Of a stretch of 64,000 nt of DNA, positions 29,532-36,947 are shown piece by piece. The DNA comes from Carpediemonas membranifera. Its lineage: Eukaryota; Fornicata. A model generated the notes under the pieces. The model worked only from the letters and a program-made list of their open reading frames with translations, did no database searches and was not told where the DNA came from. The stretch is from the NCBI GenBank assembly GCA_019828565.1, contig JAHDYR010000067.1, positions 620,001 through 684,000 on the forward strand. Direction: 5' to 3'. The translations under genes were made by a program, and so were the position numbers. Numbering within the stretch: the stretch's first letter is position 1; each line of letters starts with the position of its first letter.

Positions 29532-31046
29532 ATGTCTGTGGCTACTATCGCTATGACTGTCTATCTGATGATGTTGAATATCCTATTCACTTCAGCCTAC
29601 ACAATTGGGTTTCTTACGAGCACCGTCATCGCCGGCATAGTTCTGGTTAGTACCCCGCTTTCCGTGCGTGGAGTATGTACCGTTACACTCTACATGTCTA
29701 TGTATGGCCTTGTATGCCGAGCCTTCGTCTTTGACGTCCTAGTTGACAGTTTTTTCCGTCTCATCTACAGCTCATCCGAGATCTTCCAAAAGGAGCACCC
29801 CATAGGCATTTTCAAGACATCAGTTGGCGAGTTGTTCTCCCAGATGATTGGATACGTTGCCTACACCGCCACAATGTGCTACGCCGTGTATTCCTACGTC
29901 CTCAAACCTCTCGTCAGTCTGTCAGCCCAACGCCTGGTCGTCGCGATCATATTCATAGTAGCTTCGGTCGTTTACGTCCCAATAATGCTTATTCACTTCA
30001 TCTTCTGCACCTGCTACTTCTTTGGGCTGCTCCCACTCACCGCTAGCCAGTTTGTCGTCGCCAAGAACATCATATACTTGTCAACATTCGTCCCCACGAC
30101 ATCAGTGTACTTGGTCGTAGCCGCGCTCAGCTTCAGCATGCTTATGTTCCACCGTGTCCGAACCCGCGCGCGCCTTTCCCCTCCTGTGTTTACAGTGCTT
30201 CTTGTACTCATTGGCAACCGTCTCTTCCACCTGTTGGAGAATATCTGTAGATATATCATGCCGGACACCATTTACTATGTGTTTTATAACTTCGTCGTTG
30301 TCCCGTTCTCTATAGTGTATATCATTCTTTTATACACCATAATTCCCGTCATGTTTATTATCGTACCAGGAAGGGTCAAGCGGTGCGTCCCCCAGGCGGT
30401 GGCGAGCAGCCCGAGGTGCAGACGGTACCTGCGCTCGTTCATGAAACGCCAGTACTGCGAGGAAAATTTCGACTTTCTGACTGTTACCGCCAAGTTCAGG
30501 GCCCAGGCCTCGAATATGCCGAGTTCCCAGGACAGAAAGCTTCTTGCTAAGAGCATCTCAGCCCAAGAGATATATGACGCTTTCATTTCTGACTTTGGTG
30601 ACTTCCAGGTCAATCTTCGTCAAGATACGTGTCTCACGATCCTTCACAGAATCAAATCGGATGATATCTCGGCTGACCTGTTCGAGCAGGCGGAGAAGGA
30701 TGTTTGGGCGATCATCAACGGCGACGTCTACCCCCGTTTCCTCTCCAGCGACGAGTACGGCCACATGGAGCTCATGCTGCGCCACGGCGGCGCCATTAAG
30801 GCCGTCTCCGTGATTGGCGCGGGCTTCATTCTTGCGCGCCAGGGTATCAAGGAACGCCTCATCAAGTACGGCGTCATCAAGGACCATGGTTCCGTCGACG
30901 AGAGCTGGGTGCACCCGTTTATGAGGCCGGACGCGTTTAAGTTCGACCGGGATGCCCACAAGAACGTTGAGATGATGGAGAACCCGTTAGCGCAGGCATA
31001 CCCCGCCGTCGGGGGCGGTATGCCTGGCCCTCTCTCCTCGATATAG
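29532..31046 (+). CDS. Multi-pass membrane protein with C-terminal RGS domain
   Basis: A 504-residue protein. The first 275 or so residues contain about seven or eight hydrophobic helices (for example VYLMMLNILFTSAYTIGFL, LVVAIIFIVASVVYVPIML, VVVPFSIVYIILLYTIIPV). The C-terminal part resembles an RGS domain: CEENFDFLTVTAKFR, AQEIYDAFISDF, and FEQAEKDVWAIINGD followed by YPRFLSSDEY, the usual end of RGS folds. RGS domains speed GTP hydrolysis by G-alpha subunits. Membrane-RGS fusions are known from plants (RGS1) and some protists. The first ATG (29532) is used; TTG codons lie upstream. A Gly/Pro tail follows the RGS domain. Confidence 0.75.
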   Translation: MSVATIAMTVYLMMLNILFTSAYTIGFLTSTVIAGIVLVSTPLSVRGVCTVTLYMSMYGLVCRAFVFDVLVDSFFRLIYSSSEIFQKEHPIGIFKTSVGELFSQMIGYVAYTATMCYAVYSYVLKPLVSLSAQRLVVAIIFIVASVVYVPIMLIHFIFCTCYFFGLLPLTASQFVVAKNIIYLSTFVPTTSVYLVVAALSFSMLMFHRVRTRARLSPPVFTVLLVLIGNRLFHLLENICRYIMPDTIYYVFYNFVVVPFSIVYIILLYTIIPVMFIIVPGRVKRCVPQAVASSPRCRRYLRSFMKRQYCEENFDFLTVTAKFRAQASNMPSSQDRKLLAKSISAQEIYDAFISDFGDFQVNLRQDTCLTILHRIKSDDISADLFEQAEKDVWAIINGDVYPRFLSSDEYGHMELMLRHGGAIKAVSVIGAGFILARQGIKERLIKYGVIKDHGSVDESWVHPFMRPDAFKFDRDAHKNVEMMENPLAQAYPAVGGGMPGPLSSI

Positions 31047-31484
31047 TTGTTGCTTCAGTTTTTGCTTGGGTTGCTGGTGAGCTTGGTAAGTTGCGGTTGC
31101 ACCTCGCGTCTTCCTCTATTCTTGCTGAATGTTGGTGGTGTGTGCTCTTCCCGGTAGTCGGCACTCATGTAGATTCTTCAGTAAACTCTTAGATACGCTT
31201 CTCGATGACGGCGTTGAGGCGACTTGGCTCTGTCTCGACGCTCGTTCCATCGCGTAAGATGGGGCAAGTGGGGCAACCAAGGCAAGGAGCATCCCTCGCT
31301 GATATGGAAATGGATCAGAAAGGTGTTGTGGCATTTGAAAGTGCGTCCCTCCACCGATCTTTCGACACACACCGCTGGCGATCATGTGGTGAAGTCAGCC
31401 ATCGATCATTCTGTAGTCGATCAGCCTTGATCATTATCGGCATCAACGCGGGAAGTGATCCGGAGGCGACGAGTATCACACAAT
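31047..31484. other. Intergenic region between the RGS gene and RCC1-like copy 6
   Basis: Convergent ends meet here. CAGTAAACTC near 31180 is a candidate poly(A) signal for the RGS gene. From about 31412 to 31484 the sequence is nearly identical to 47154-47226 beyond copy 8, so it is part of a duplicated segment. No gene is seen. Confidence 0.45.
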
Positions 31485-33101
31485 TTATGAATCATTCGGG
31501 TCGACGTCGACGGGAATGATGTCTCTCGGCCTTCTGGGCGCCTCGCACTCGACCAGCTCAGCCACCCCATCTGACTCACCCACCTTGAACCACTGGCCAG
31601 TTGAGCCGCAGAAGCGGAGGCGGCATTTGTTGACCGCTGTCGCCTCAATTGGAACCATGGTAAGATTCCCACGGTGGCAGTAGTGGGTGACACCCTCGGT
31701 CACCCAGACCATCCGATCATATTCACCCCAGAACCCCTTGACCCTCTCTGGGAACCAGAGCGGGGTGGATGTGAGGCACTTGTCGCGTTCGCTGAAACCA
31801 GGCAGCAGGCCCGACTGGGCGATATGAAAGGGAACTTCGCCGGCGAAGAGCAGCTGGCGGCCGCTGAGGAAGACGGTGAAAAAACGAGTCTCTGAAGTCA
31901 TGATCCGGTCGACCCAGAAGGGCAGGTCGACGAAGCGTGTCATATCATCATCGTGCCCGAGCCCCAACCGGCCACAATAGTTGCCCCCGCTGATCATCTG
32001 CCGATCGCCCATTGAGAGGATGACAGTTGTTGCATTGAGCAGACCTGCATGCATGATGTGATCTGGGACAAAGCCAGACGGCACTGCTACTGGGGTGAAC
32101 GGACGTCTATTGCCCCTCTCGGCTTCGCCTATGAACCAATTCGCCTTGTTGCCCGCCATGACAGTGCCGACCGGAGTGAGTATGAACGTCTGATATTCAT
32201 ATATCGACACAGCAGTCACCATCCTGTGCTTCTCCCAGGGGGGCAGGCTGGCCTCGAGCGCGGCGACCTTGGGGCAGGCGGGGAAGGTGAGGCGGGTCGG
32301 GTCGTTGAACTTAAATGACTGGAACCCAAGCTGGCTACGTCCGCTAGTGCCCCAGCCCCACATGCCCTTGGGCGTCCTGGCGATGTGGGTGAACCAGTAG
32401 CCGTAGACCTCGAGGGCCCTGGGCATCCTGGCCCTGGTGAGGGCGGTGTGGTGTCTCGTGTCGAGCATGAAGAGGCGGCCCATGTACATGTGGTGGTGGT
32501 AGCAATATTCGTACTCTGTGAACTGATAGCACTCGCCGTCCTTCTCTGCGACATTAAACGTGAAGAAGAACTTGCGGCAGAGGAACCAGAGGCACTTGGC
32601 CTCGGGGGTGAGAGCGTTGCGGATCTTGTCGTGTGTCTCCCGATCACGAGGCCGCCTCATTAGATTATCCTTCAGCACTCTGTCCTCGAGGTCGGGGTTG
32701 GCCCCGCCGCCCAGCAGACACGCCCACACCGCGCCCTGGTTCAGCGTGTGCAGGGCGACCGGGAGCTCCTGCCCCGCCACCAGCTCGACGTTCATGGACA
32801 GCGGGGGGCCGCTGGTGAGGATCGAGCGGGCGCGGTCGAGGAGGGCTTGCGCGGACGGTTCAAGAGGGGGGAGCTTGGAGAGCGTGGCGAGGAGGGATTC
32901 GAGAGAAGGGGCGCTCGCTGGTGTAGAAGTGCTCTTGTCGTTGTGGATCGAGGGCATCTGCTTCTTGAAGTGCCTGGAGTAGGCGCATTGGATCAAACAG
33001 GGGATGTCCCCAGAGATGGAGGCCGTCACAACAAGCGAGGCGCGGAATGCGGTGATCAGCGCATCTCTGATGGCAGATGGCGAGGAGCTAGCGCTGCTCA
33101 T
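31485..33101 (-). CDS. RCC1-like dispersed family protein, copy 6 (intact, likely source locus)
   Basis: A 538-residue intact member with the same domain order as copy 1. Features special to it: the GECYQFTEYEYCYHHH loop shared with copy 2, the GYWFTHIARTPKG variant, and the tail DIIPVDVDPNDS shared with copy 8. It lies tail-to-head behind the complete MEDS-like gene, whose 3' end overlaps the upstream region found truncated before copies 4 and 5. This makes locus 6 the best candidate for the source of those two copies. About 70 bp of 3' flank are shared with copy 8. Confidence 0.8.
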   Translation of the reverse strand: MSSASSSPSAIRDALITAFRASLVVTASISGDIPCLIQCAYSRHFKKQMPSIHNDKSTSTPASAPSLESLLATLSKLPPLEPSAQALLDRARSILTSGPPLSMNVELVAGQELPVALHTLNQGAVWACLLGGGANPDLEDRVLKDNLMRRPRDRETHDKIRNALTPEAKCLWFLCRKFFFTFNVAEKDGECYQFTEYEYCYHHHMYMGRLFMLDTRHHTALTRARMPRALEVYGYWFTHIARTPKGMWGWGTSGRSQLGFQSFKFNDPTRLTFPACPKVAALEASLPPWEKHRMVTAVSIYEYQTFILTPVGTVMAGNKANWFIGEAERGNRRPFTPVAVPSGFVPDHIMHAGLLNATTVILSMGDRQMISGGNYCGRLGLGHDDDMTRFVDLPFWVDRIMTSETRFFTVFLSGRQLLFAGEVPFHIAQSGLLPGFSERDKCLTSTPLWFPERVKGFWGEYDRMVWVTEGVTHYCHRGNLTMVPIEATAVNKCRLRFCGSTGQWFKVGESDGVAELVECEAPRRPRDIIPVDVDPNDS

Positions 33102-33167
33102 TGGTTTCAGCGCTCAGCTCGGTGGTGCCAAAATTCTGACTGCCGACTCGCCGACCGCCGACGCCAG
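33102..33167 (-). promoter_or_regulatory. Conserved upstream block of RCC1-like copy 6
   Basis: Family-wide block directly before the ATG at 33101. It lies about 75 bp beyond the stop of the MEDS-like gene on the same strand. Confidence 0.5.
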
Positions 33168-33240
33168 CTGGGAGGTCGGGAGATGAGGCATGACCATCGC
33201 CTGCACTATCGGACACGGGATCATTTACTGCCCAGGCGGC

Positions 33241-34141
33241 TCACTCGTCCTCCGTAACCCACCCCTCATCGTCCTCCTCTCCACCCTCCTCATCATCCGC
33301 AGGCAGCGGCGAGAGCTGCCTACTATGCGGCATGGTCGGCAGCGACTGGATGGTCGCGGCCGGACTGACAGAGGGCGGTCTGCCAGTTGTGACCAAGCTA
33401 CACGGCACACTCGCCTCGACCTGATGGGCCCAGAGGTTGAGGAAAAGAGAGTTCAACGCGCTAAGTCTTATCCGCTGATGGGGATAGTAGACTGGATTTT
33501 GGTAATACGAGGCGTTAAACACGAAGCTCGGGCAGCAGATCATGAGGCCGACGAGTGAAGCGGTGGGAATGCGTCGTGTGTCATACGTGAACATCGTTCG
33601 GATTGGGACCGAGGAGGAAAGCTTGTGGATCTCGGCCTGGAGGCGCAAAAAGGCATGCAGAGGGAACTCGATCTCGTGTGGAAGCATGGGGGAGAGGCAG
33701 TTCGCCTCAAAGACTATGTACACGCCGCGGCCGCTAGCTTCGGCCTCGGCGACGAATGATGCAAACGGCTCAAGTCTCTTTTGCACATCAACAGGAGACC
33801 ACAGGGTGTTTTCGTCGAAAAACTGCTCACCGCTAAGTATACTGATCTTCTTGGTGACGACATGTAGACTGGGCATGATCTGCTGCTTGCGGAGCGTCGA
33901 CATCACAAATGGGAAGGCTTGCTGTGAAGTCACCCAAAGAACAATGTCATTGGTGCCTAGAAAGCAGGGACGAATGAAAGACACAGCTGAGTGCAACTGA
34001 TCATCACTGTTATCATAAATTAGCGTCAGGTTGAGCTTGTTATCGTCAGAATGCTCAGCGACATATTCAGAGAAGGGCTATATGAGAATTCGAGGAGCAA
34101 CCAACCTTTACGCATGCATATGATTGCATATACCGTTCCAT
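33241..34141 (-). CDS. MEDS (DcmR-sensory)-like domain protein, one tiny intron
   Basis: About 290 residues after splicing. Exon 1 (34106-34141, or 34112-34141) starts MERYMQSYAC and exon 2 is 33241-34077. Without the intron the frame lacks an ATG. Residues about 18-200 follow the MEDS/DcmR sensory-domain pattern known mainly from bacteria and archaea. There is a first strand LNLTLIYDNSDDQLHSAVSF, then DIVLWVTSQQ, ISILSGEQFF, a helix FASFVAEAEASGRGVYIVFE, and the hallmark FTYDTRRIPTASL with NPVYYP near the end. In prokaryotes this domain senses ligands or sits beside signalling domains; its role here is unknown. The last 80 residues are Ser/Pro-rich and end in an acidic tail. Pieces of the 3' end are scattered beside RCC1-like copies 4 and 5. 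Confidence 0.65.
34078..34105 (-). other. Spliceosomal intron, 28 nt (or 34 nt), in the MEDS-like gene
   Basis: In sense GTTGGTTGCTCC...CATATAG, phase 0. Its removal joins an ATG exon to the open frame. An alternative donor six bases upstream (GTAAAG, from 34111) gives 34 nt, also in frame. The choice cannot be made from sequence alone. Confidence 0.6.
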
Positions 34142-34430
34142 TTCTCTGGGTTCGTTCGCGTTGATCTGTTTTGGAGTTTTGCTTCGAGCTAGAGTCACAG
34201 TCGCTGGGTGCCTCACCCCATAGCGGACTCACCAAGCCCTAAGAAGTGACTGGCAGATAGGCACACTGGCCCATTCACCCCAAACCATTCGATAAATGTT
34301 GAAGTAAGAAGGGGAACTGAAAGACACAATCACACGGAAGCTAGACACTAACCTTAACAGCTAACGGCCTGTCAGACACTTCATTCATTCTCGTTTCATC
34401 CCCGAGGGTATGATCTTTATGATAAAGAAC
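34142..34430. other. Intergenic gap between the MEDS-like gene and eS24
   Basis: No gene or RNA recognised. It should hold the promoter of the MEDS-like gene and the 3' end of the eS24 gene. Confidence 0.4.
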
Positions 34431-34817
34431 TTACTTGCCTTGAAGAACAGCCTCCTTCTTGGTGCAACGGACCTTCTTGGCGCGGTTCTTGCGCTGGTGG
34501 CGCTGCTGGCGGGAAGACTCGACCTTGGTCTCGAGACCGGCGCGGACAAGGCGGAACTTGGGCTCGAACTTCATCATCTCCTCACGCTTGTTGTAGATGA
34601 GGCAGAAGCCAGTGGACTTGTTGCCACCGAACTGAGTGCGGAAGCCATGGAGGATGCAGCACTCGGCGTCCTTGATCTTGAAGGTGGCGACAAGCTTCTG
34701 CTTGATCTCCTCGCGGGAAACGTTGGCCATACCGGGGTGGTGGATATCAACGATCGCCTGACGACGGCCGATAACGGCGTTGTTCATCATCTTACGGGTC
34801 CTAACAGTGAAAGACAT
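34431..34817 (-). CDS. RPS24: 40S ribosomal protein eS24
   Basis: A 128-residue protein matching eS24 over its whole length. It has SFTVRTRKMMNNAVIGRRQ, then VDIHHPGMANVSREEIKQKL, the very conserved GFRTQFGGNKSTGFCLIY, and a basic C-terminus (SRQQRHQRKNRAKKVR). It is a component of the small ribosomal subunit body and normal in length for the family (about 130). ATG at 34817. The stop TAA is within AAGTAAG. Confidence 0.95.
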   Translation of the reverse strand: MSFTVRTRKMMNNAVIGRRQAIVDIHHPGMANVSREEIKQKLVATFKIKDAECCILHGFRTQFGGNKSTGFCLIYNKREEMMKFEPKFRLVRAGLETKVESSRQQRHQRKNRAKKVRCTKKEAVLQGK

Positions 34818-35262
34818 GCAGAACAGGCGCTCGAAGCTGCTACTCGAAAGGCGCTGAAGGAAGAAAGGGTTTTTGGCAAAAGTGGTCTAAACCAATACGC
34901 ATCCGCCAGGGGTATTTGGGCCGATATAGGGCCGTATAGTCTAGCAATGTTGTAATGGCTGCTCTTTGCGCATATTCAAATACTTTTGTTGCTGTGAGAG
35001 GGCTGGGTAATTGATGGCTCTCGGTCGGGCCCGAAAAACGCTCAAGGGCAAGCCTGGGTATCTATACTGTGTGAGGTTTATGGTTAGTTAACCATTGTTA
35101 GCATGTGCTCGATCTCTTGGCTATGAAGTTTCATGCTCTTGGGCATTCAAAACTCGAAAAAACTCCACGCTCCAGGGTCAGGAGCTACTCGAGCTGCGAG
35201 CGTGTGATAGCACTGCGGGACTTGCTTGAGCGAGCGAGACTCGAGCCGACTGTGCGACGACG
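34818..35262. other. Intergenic region between eS24 and the coiled-coil gene
   Basis: The divergent starts of eS24 and the next gene are 445 bp apart. No RNA gene recognised; it must hold both promoters. CG-rich words GAGCGAGCGAGAC lie near 35230. Confidence 0.4.
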
Positions 35263-35703
35263 ATGGAGATTCTCCTCAATCGCATCGAGCGCCTCGAAGA
35301 GCATCTGAAAGGGCGCAATGATAGCTTATTGCTGAAGCAAAACATCGCTGAAATGCAGCAGGTTGTTTCTGAGATCTGCCAGAAGAGGCGCATCGATCAA
35401 GCCGCTCTCCGCCAAACAGCCAAGTACATGGACCTCAAGATCGAGAACATTGCTCCTCGCAGTGCTCAACTTGCTGTTATCCACACGATTGCCGCCGAAC
35501 TGGACAAGATGGACCATGTCATCTCGCTTGTTGCAGAGAGCCTGCCGACCATCTCAGCAGGCTGGATGGACGATGCCCTGGCCCAAAAGGAGAGGGTCCG
35601 TGTACTAGTTAACAACCAGCTCGCCCTGCTGCATGCTATCGTGGAGCAAGCGGCTGTAGTCGATGCCCTTGCTTTGAACCACGCCAGGGCAGGCGGGCAG
35701 TAG
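35263..35703 (+). CDS. Small coiled-coil protein, possible dynactin p24-like
   Basis: A 146-residue, almost wholly helical protein. It starts MEILLNRIERLEEHLKG, continues with heptad-like stretches and a central PRSAQLAVIHTIAAELDKMD, and ends in a helix LLHAIVEQAAVVDALALNHA. The order of a short leading coiled coil, a middle AQLAVI... helix and a long C-terminal helix recalls dynactin subunit 3 (p24), a shoulder component of the dynein adaptor. Identity is too low to be sure. Other short coiled-coil proteins are equally possible. Initiator ATG and GC bias support coding. Confidence 0.55.
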   Translation: MEILLNRIERLEEHLKGRNDSLLLKQNIAEMQQVVSEICQKRRIDQAALRQTAKYMDLKIENIAPRSAQLAVIHTIAAELDKMDHVISLVAESLPTISAGWMDDALAQKERVRVLVNNQLALLHAIVEQAAVVDALALNHARAGGQ

Positions 35704-35925
35704 GCTGTTGGTGATATATGATCAGTAATCATGTGACAAGAGCCCTTAGTCGGCATACATCAATGAGCTCTGTCGACAACCAGTCATATGCCAACTCATG
35801 TTCTTCATTATCTTGCAACGGCTCGGTTGAGTCAAAGAGCTTCACCAGTAAACACACCATGAAACACAGTGAAGCGGCGACCTTTATCTGTAGCTGTACC
35901 GATCTTGCATGGCTGGGGGCCTCGA

Positions 35926-36205
35926 TCAGATCGTCTCGAGGGGAACGACCGAGATGACGCTATTCCCGCGAACAACGCACGTCCCACACTCGATAGTGCT
36001 TCCATCCTTGCACTTTTCTTGCGTCTCAACAATCGTGAGATTCGAGAACACATCGTAGCCCATCAAAACGCCCTCGACGCGGCGATTGCCGATGAGAGTG
36101 AGCTCTACGCGGTTATTAAGGTAGCTGAGTAACATTTGCGGGTAGTTTGGAGGAAACGAACGTGTTGATTCCAGGGGGAAGCTTCAATTGCCTGGTTCTT
36201 GGCAT
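35926..36205 (-). CDS. SNRPG: Small nuclear ribonucleoprotein SmG, one 37-nt intron
   Basis: SmG is one of seven Sm proteins that ring U-rich snRNAs in the spliceosome. Exon 1 (36162-36205) encodes MPRTRQLKLPPGIN and exon 2 (35926-36124) the Sm fold: YLNNRVELTLIGNRRVEGVL, GYDVFSNLTIVE, and the Sm2 motif VVRGNSVISV. Spliced length is 80 residues, normal for SmG (about 76). Splicing gives KLPPGINTYLNNRVELTL, which aligns with animal HPPEVKKYMDKRMMLKL without a gap. Reading through from the ATG at 36135 would lose the conserved start. It is distinguished from LSm7 mainly by the C-terminal VVRGNS...ETI and its length. Confidence 0.85.
36125..36161 (-). other. Spliceosomal intron, 37 nt, in SmG
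   Basis: In sense GTTCGTTTCCTCC...GTTACTCAG, phase 2. It is supported by the protein alignment across the junction. Confidence 0.75.
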
Positions 36206-36359
36206 TTTGGGCTCTTTCCTATCCCGCGAAACATACACCTCATGTAGCAAACGTAAATGGCTTTATTTCTACAAGTATGGGCAGCAGCGCAGTCTAAAAT
36301 CGCTGAGTCGTCACCTCCTTTCCCCCCATCAGATCCTCTTCTTTTCATTTCCAATTTCT

Positions 36360-36822
36360 TCAGAAAAAGGCAGCGGCGCACACTGGCATAGTAATGACGG
36401 CCAACAGTAGCCACATAAATCCCAGATAGTAATCGTATACCACGATGTATGTCTGCAGTACGGAGAGATACAGCACGTCAGCGGCGGCGAATACGAAGAG
36501 AACGAGGCACGGAATGAAGTCGAGAAAGGTGACGCGGCGACGGTTGAACTTTCGAAGAAGTGAGAGGCGGACAGCATCCGTAATAATGAAGCTAAACATC
36601 ACTATGCCGTCGATAAGGCCTCTGAAAAGGTTATACTGGAGCTCTGAGACTGGATAAGGGTTGCGGGAGATACCAACGCTTCCAGACGGAAATTAGCACT
36701 AATAGGGTCATATAGAACGCTAAGTAGTACCTGCTATATAGAAGAAGCAGCTCAGATGGAACGGTTAGGATTTGGAGCAGCCGCATATGGCGTTGCATGC
36801 CAAACATGCCGAAATATAACAT
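36360..36822 (-). CDS. TMEM17/TMEM216-family four-pass membrane protein, one tiny intron
   Basis: Two out-of-frame pieces (exon 1 36678-36822; exon 2 from about 36649 or 36643 to 36360) join into a protein of 142-144 residues with four hydrophobic helices. These are LQILTVPSELLLLYSRYYLAF, MTLLVLISVW, GIVMFSFIITDAVRLSL, and the pair LVLFVFAAADVLYLSVLQTY / GFMWLLLAVITMPV. Order and landmarks (IITDAVRLSLLRKFNRR and VLQTYIVVYDYYLGF) resemble TMEM216 (IEVIRLFFGTKGN, LLQTYVLRLEVIMNG) and TMEM17. Those are transition-zone proteins of the MKS module at the cilium base. Length equals TMEM216 (about 145). It is divergent from the kinesin-like gene with 125 bp between starts. Confidence 0.6.
36650..36677 (-). 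other. Spliceosomal intron, 28 nt (or 34 nt), in the TMEM17/216-like gene
   Basis: In sense GTTGGTATCTCC...TATCCAG, phase 1. An alternative acceptor six bases on (GTCTCAG) gives 34 nt (36644-36677). Both restore the frame. The donor GTTGGT is the same as in the MEDS-like gene. Confidence 0.6.
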
Positions 36823-36947
36823 GTAGCATGTCTCACGGCTCAGCCGCAGTCATTGGGAGCATCAAAGTCCATTTACCAGCAGCGCTGTATGATTCCACGA
36901 CCCGCCCCACATAATTCCGTCATTTCCTCCATTCTCTCTACAACTCA

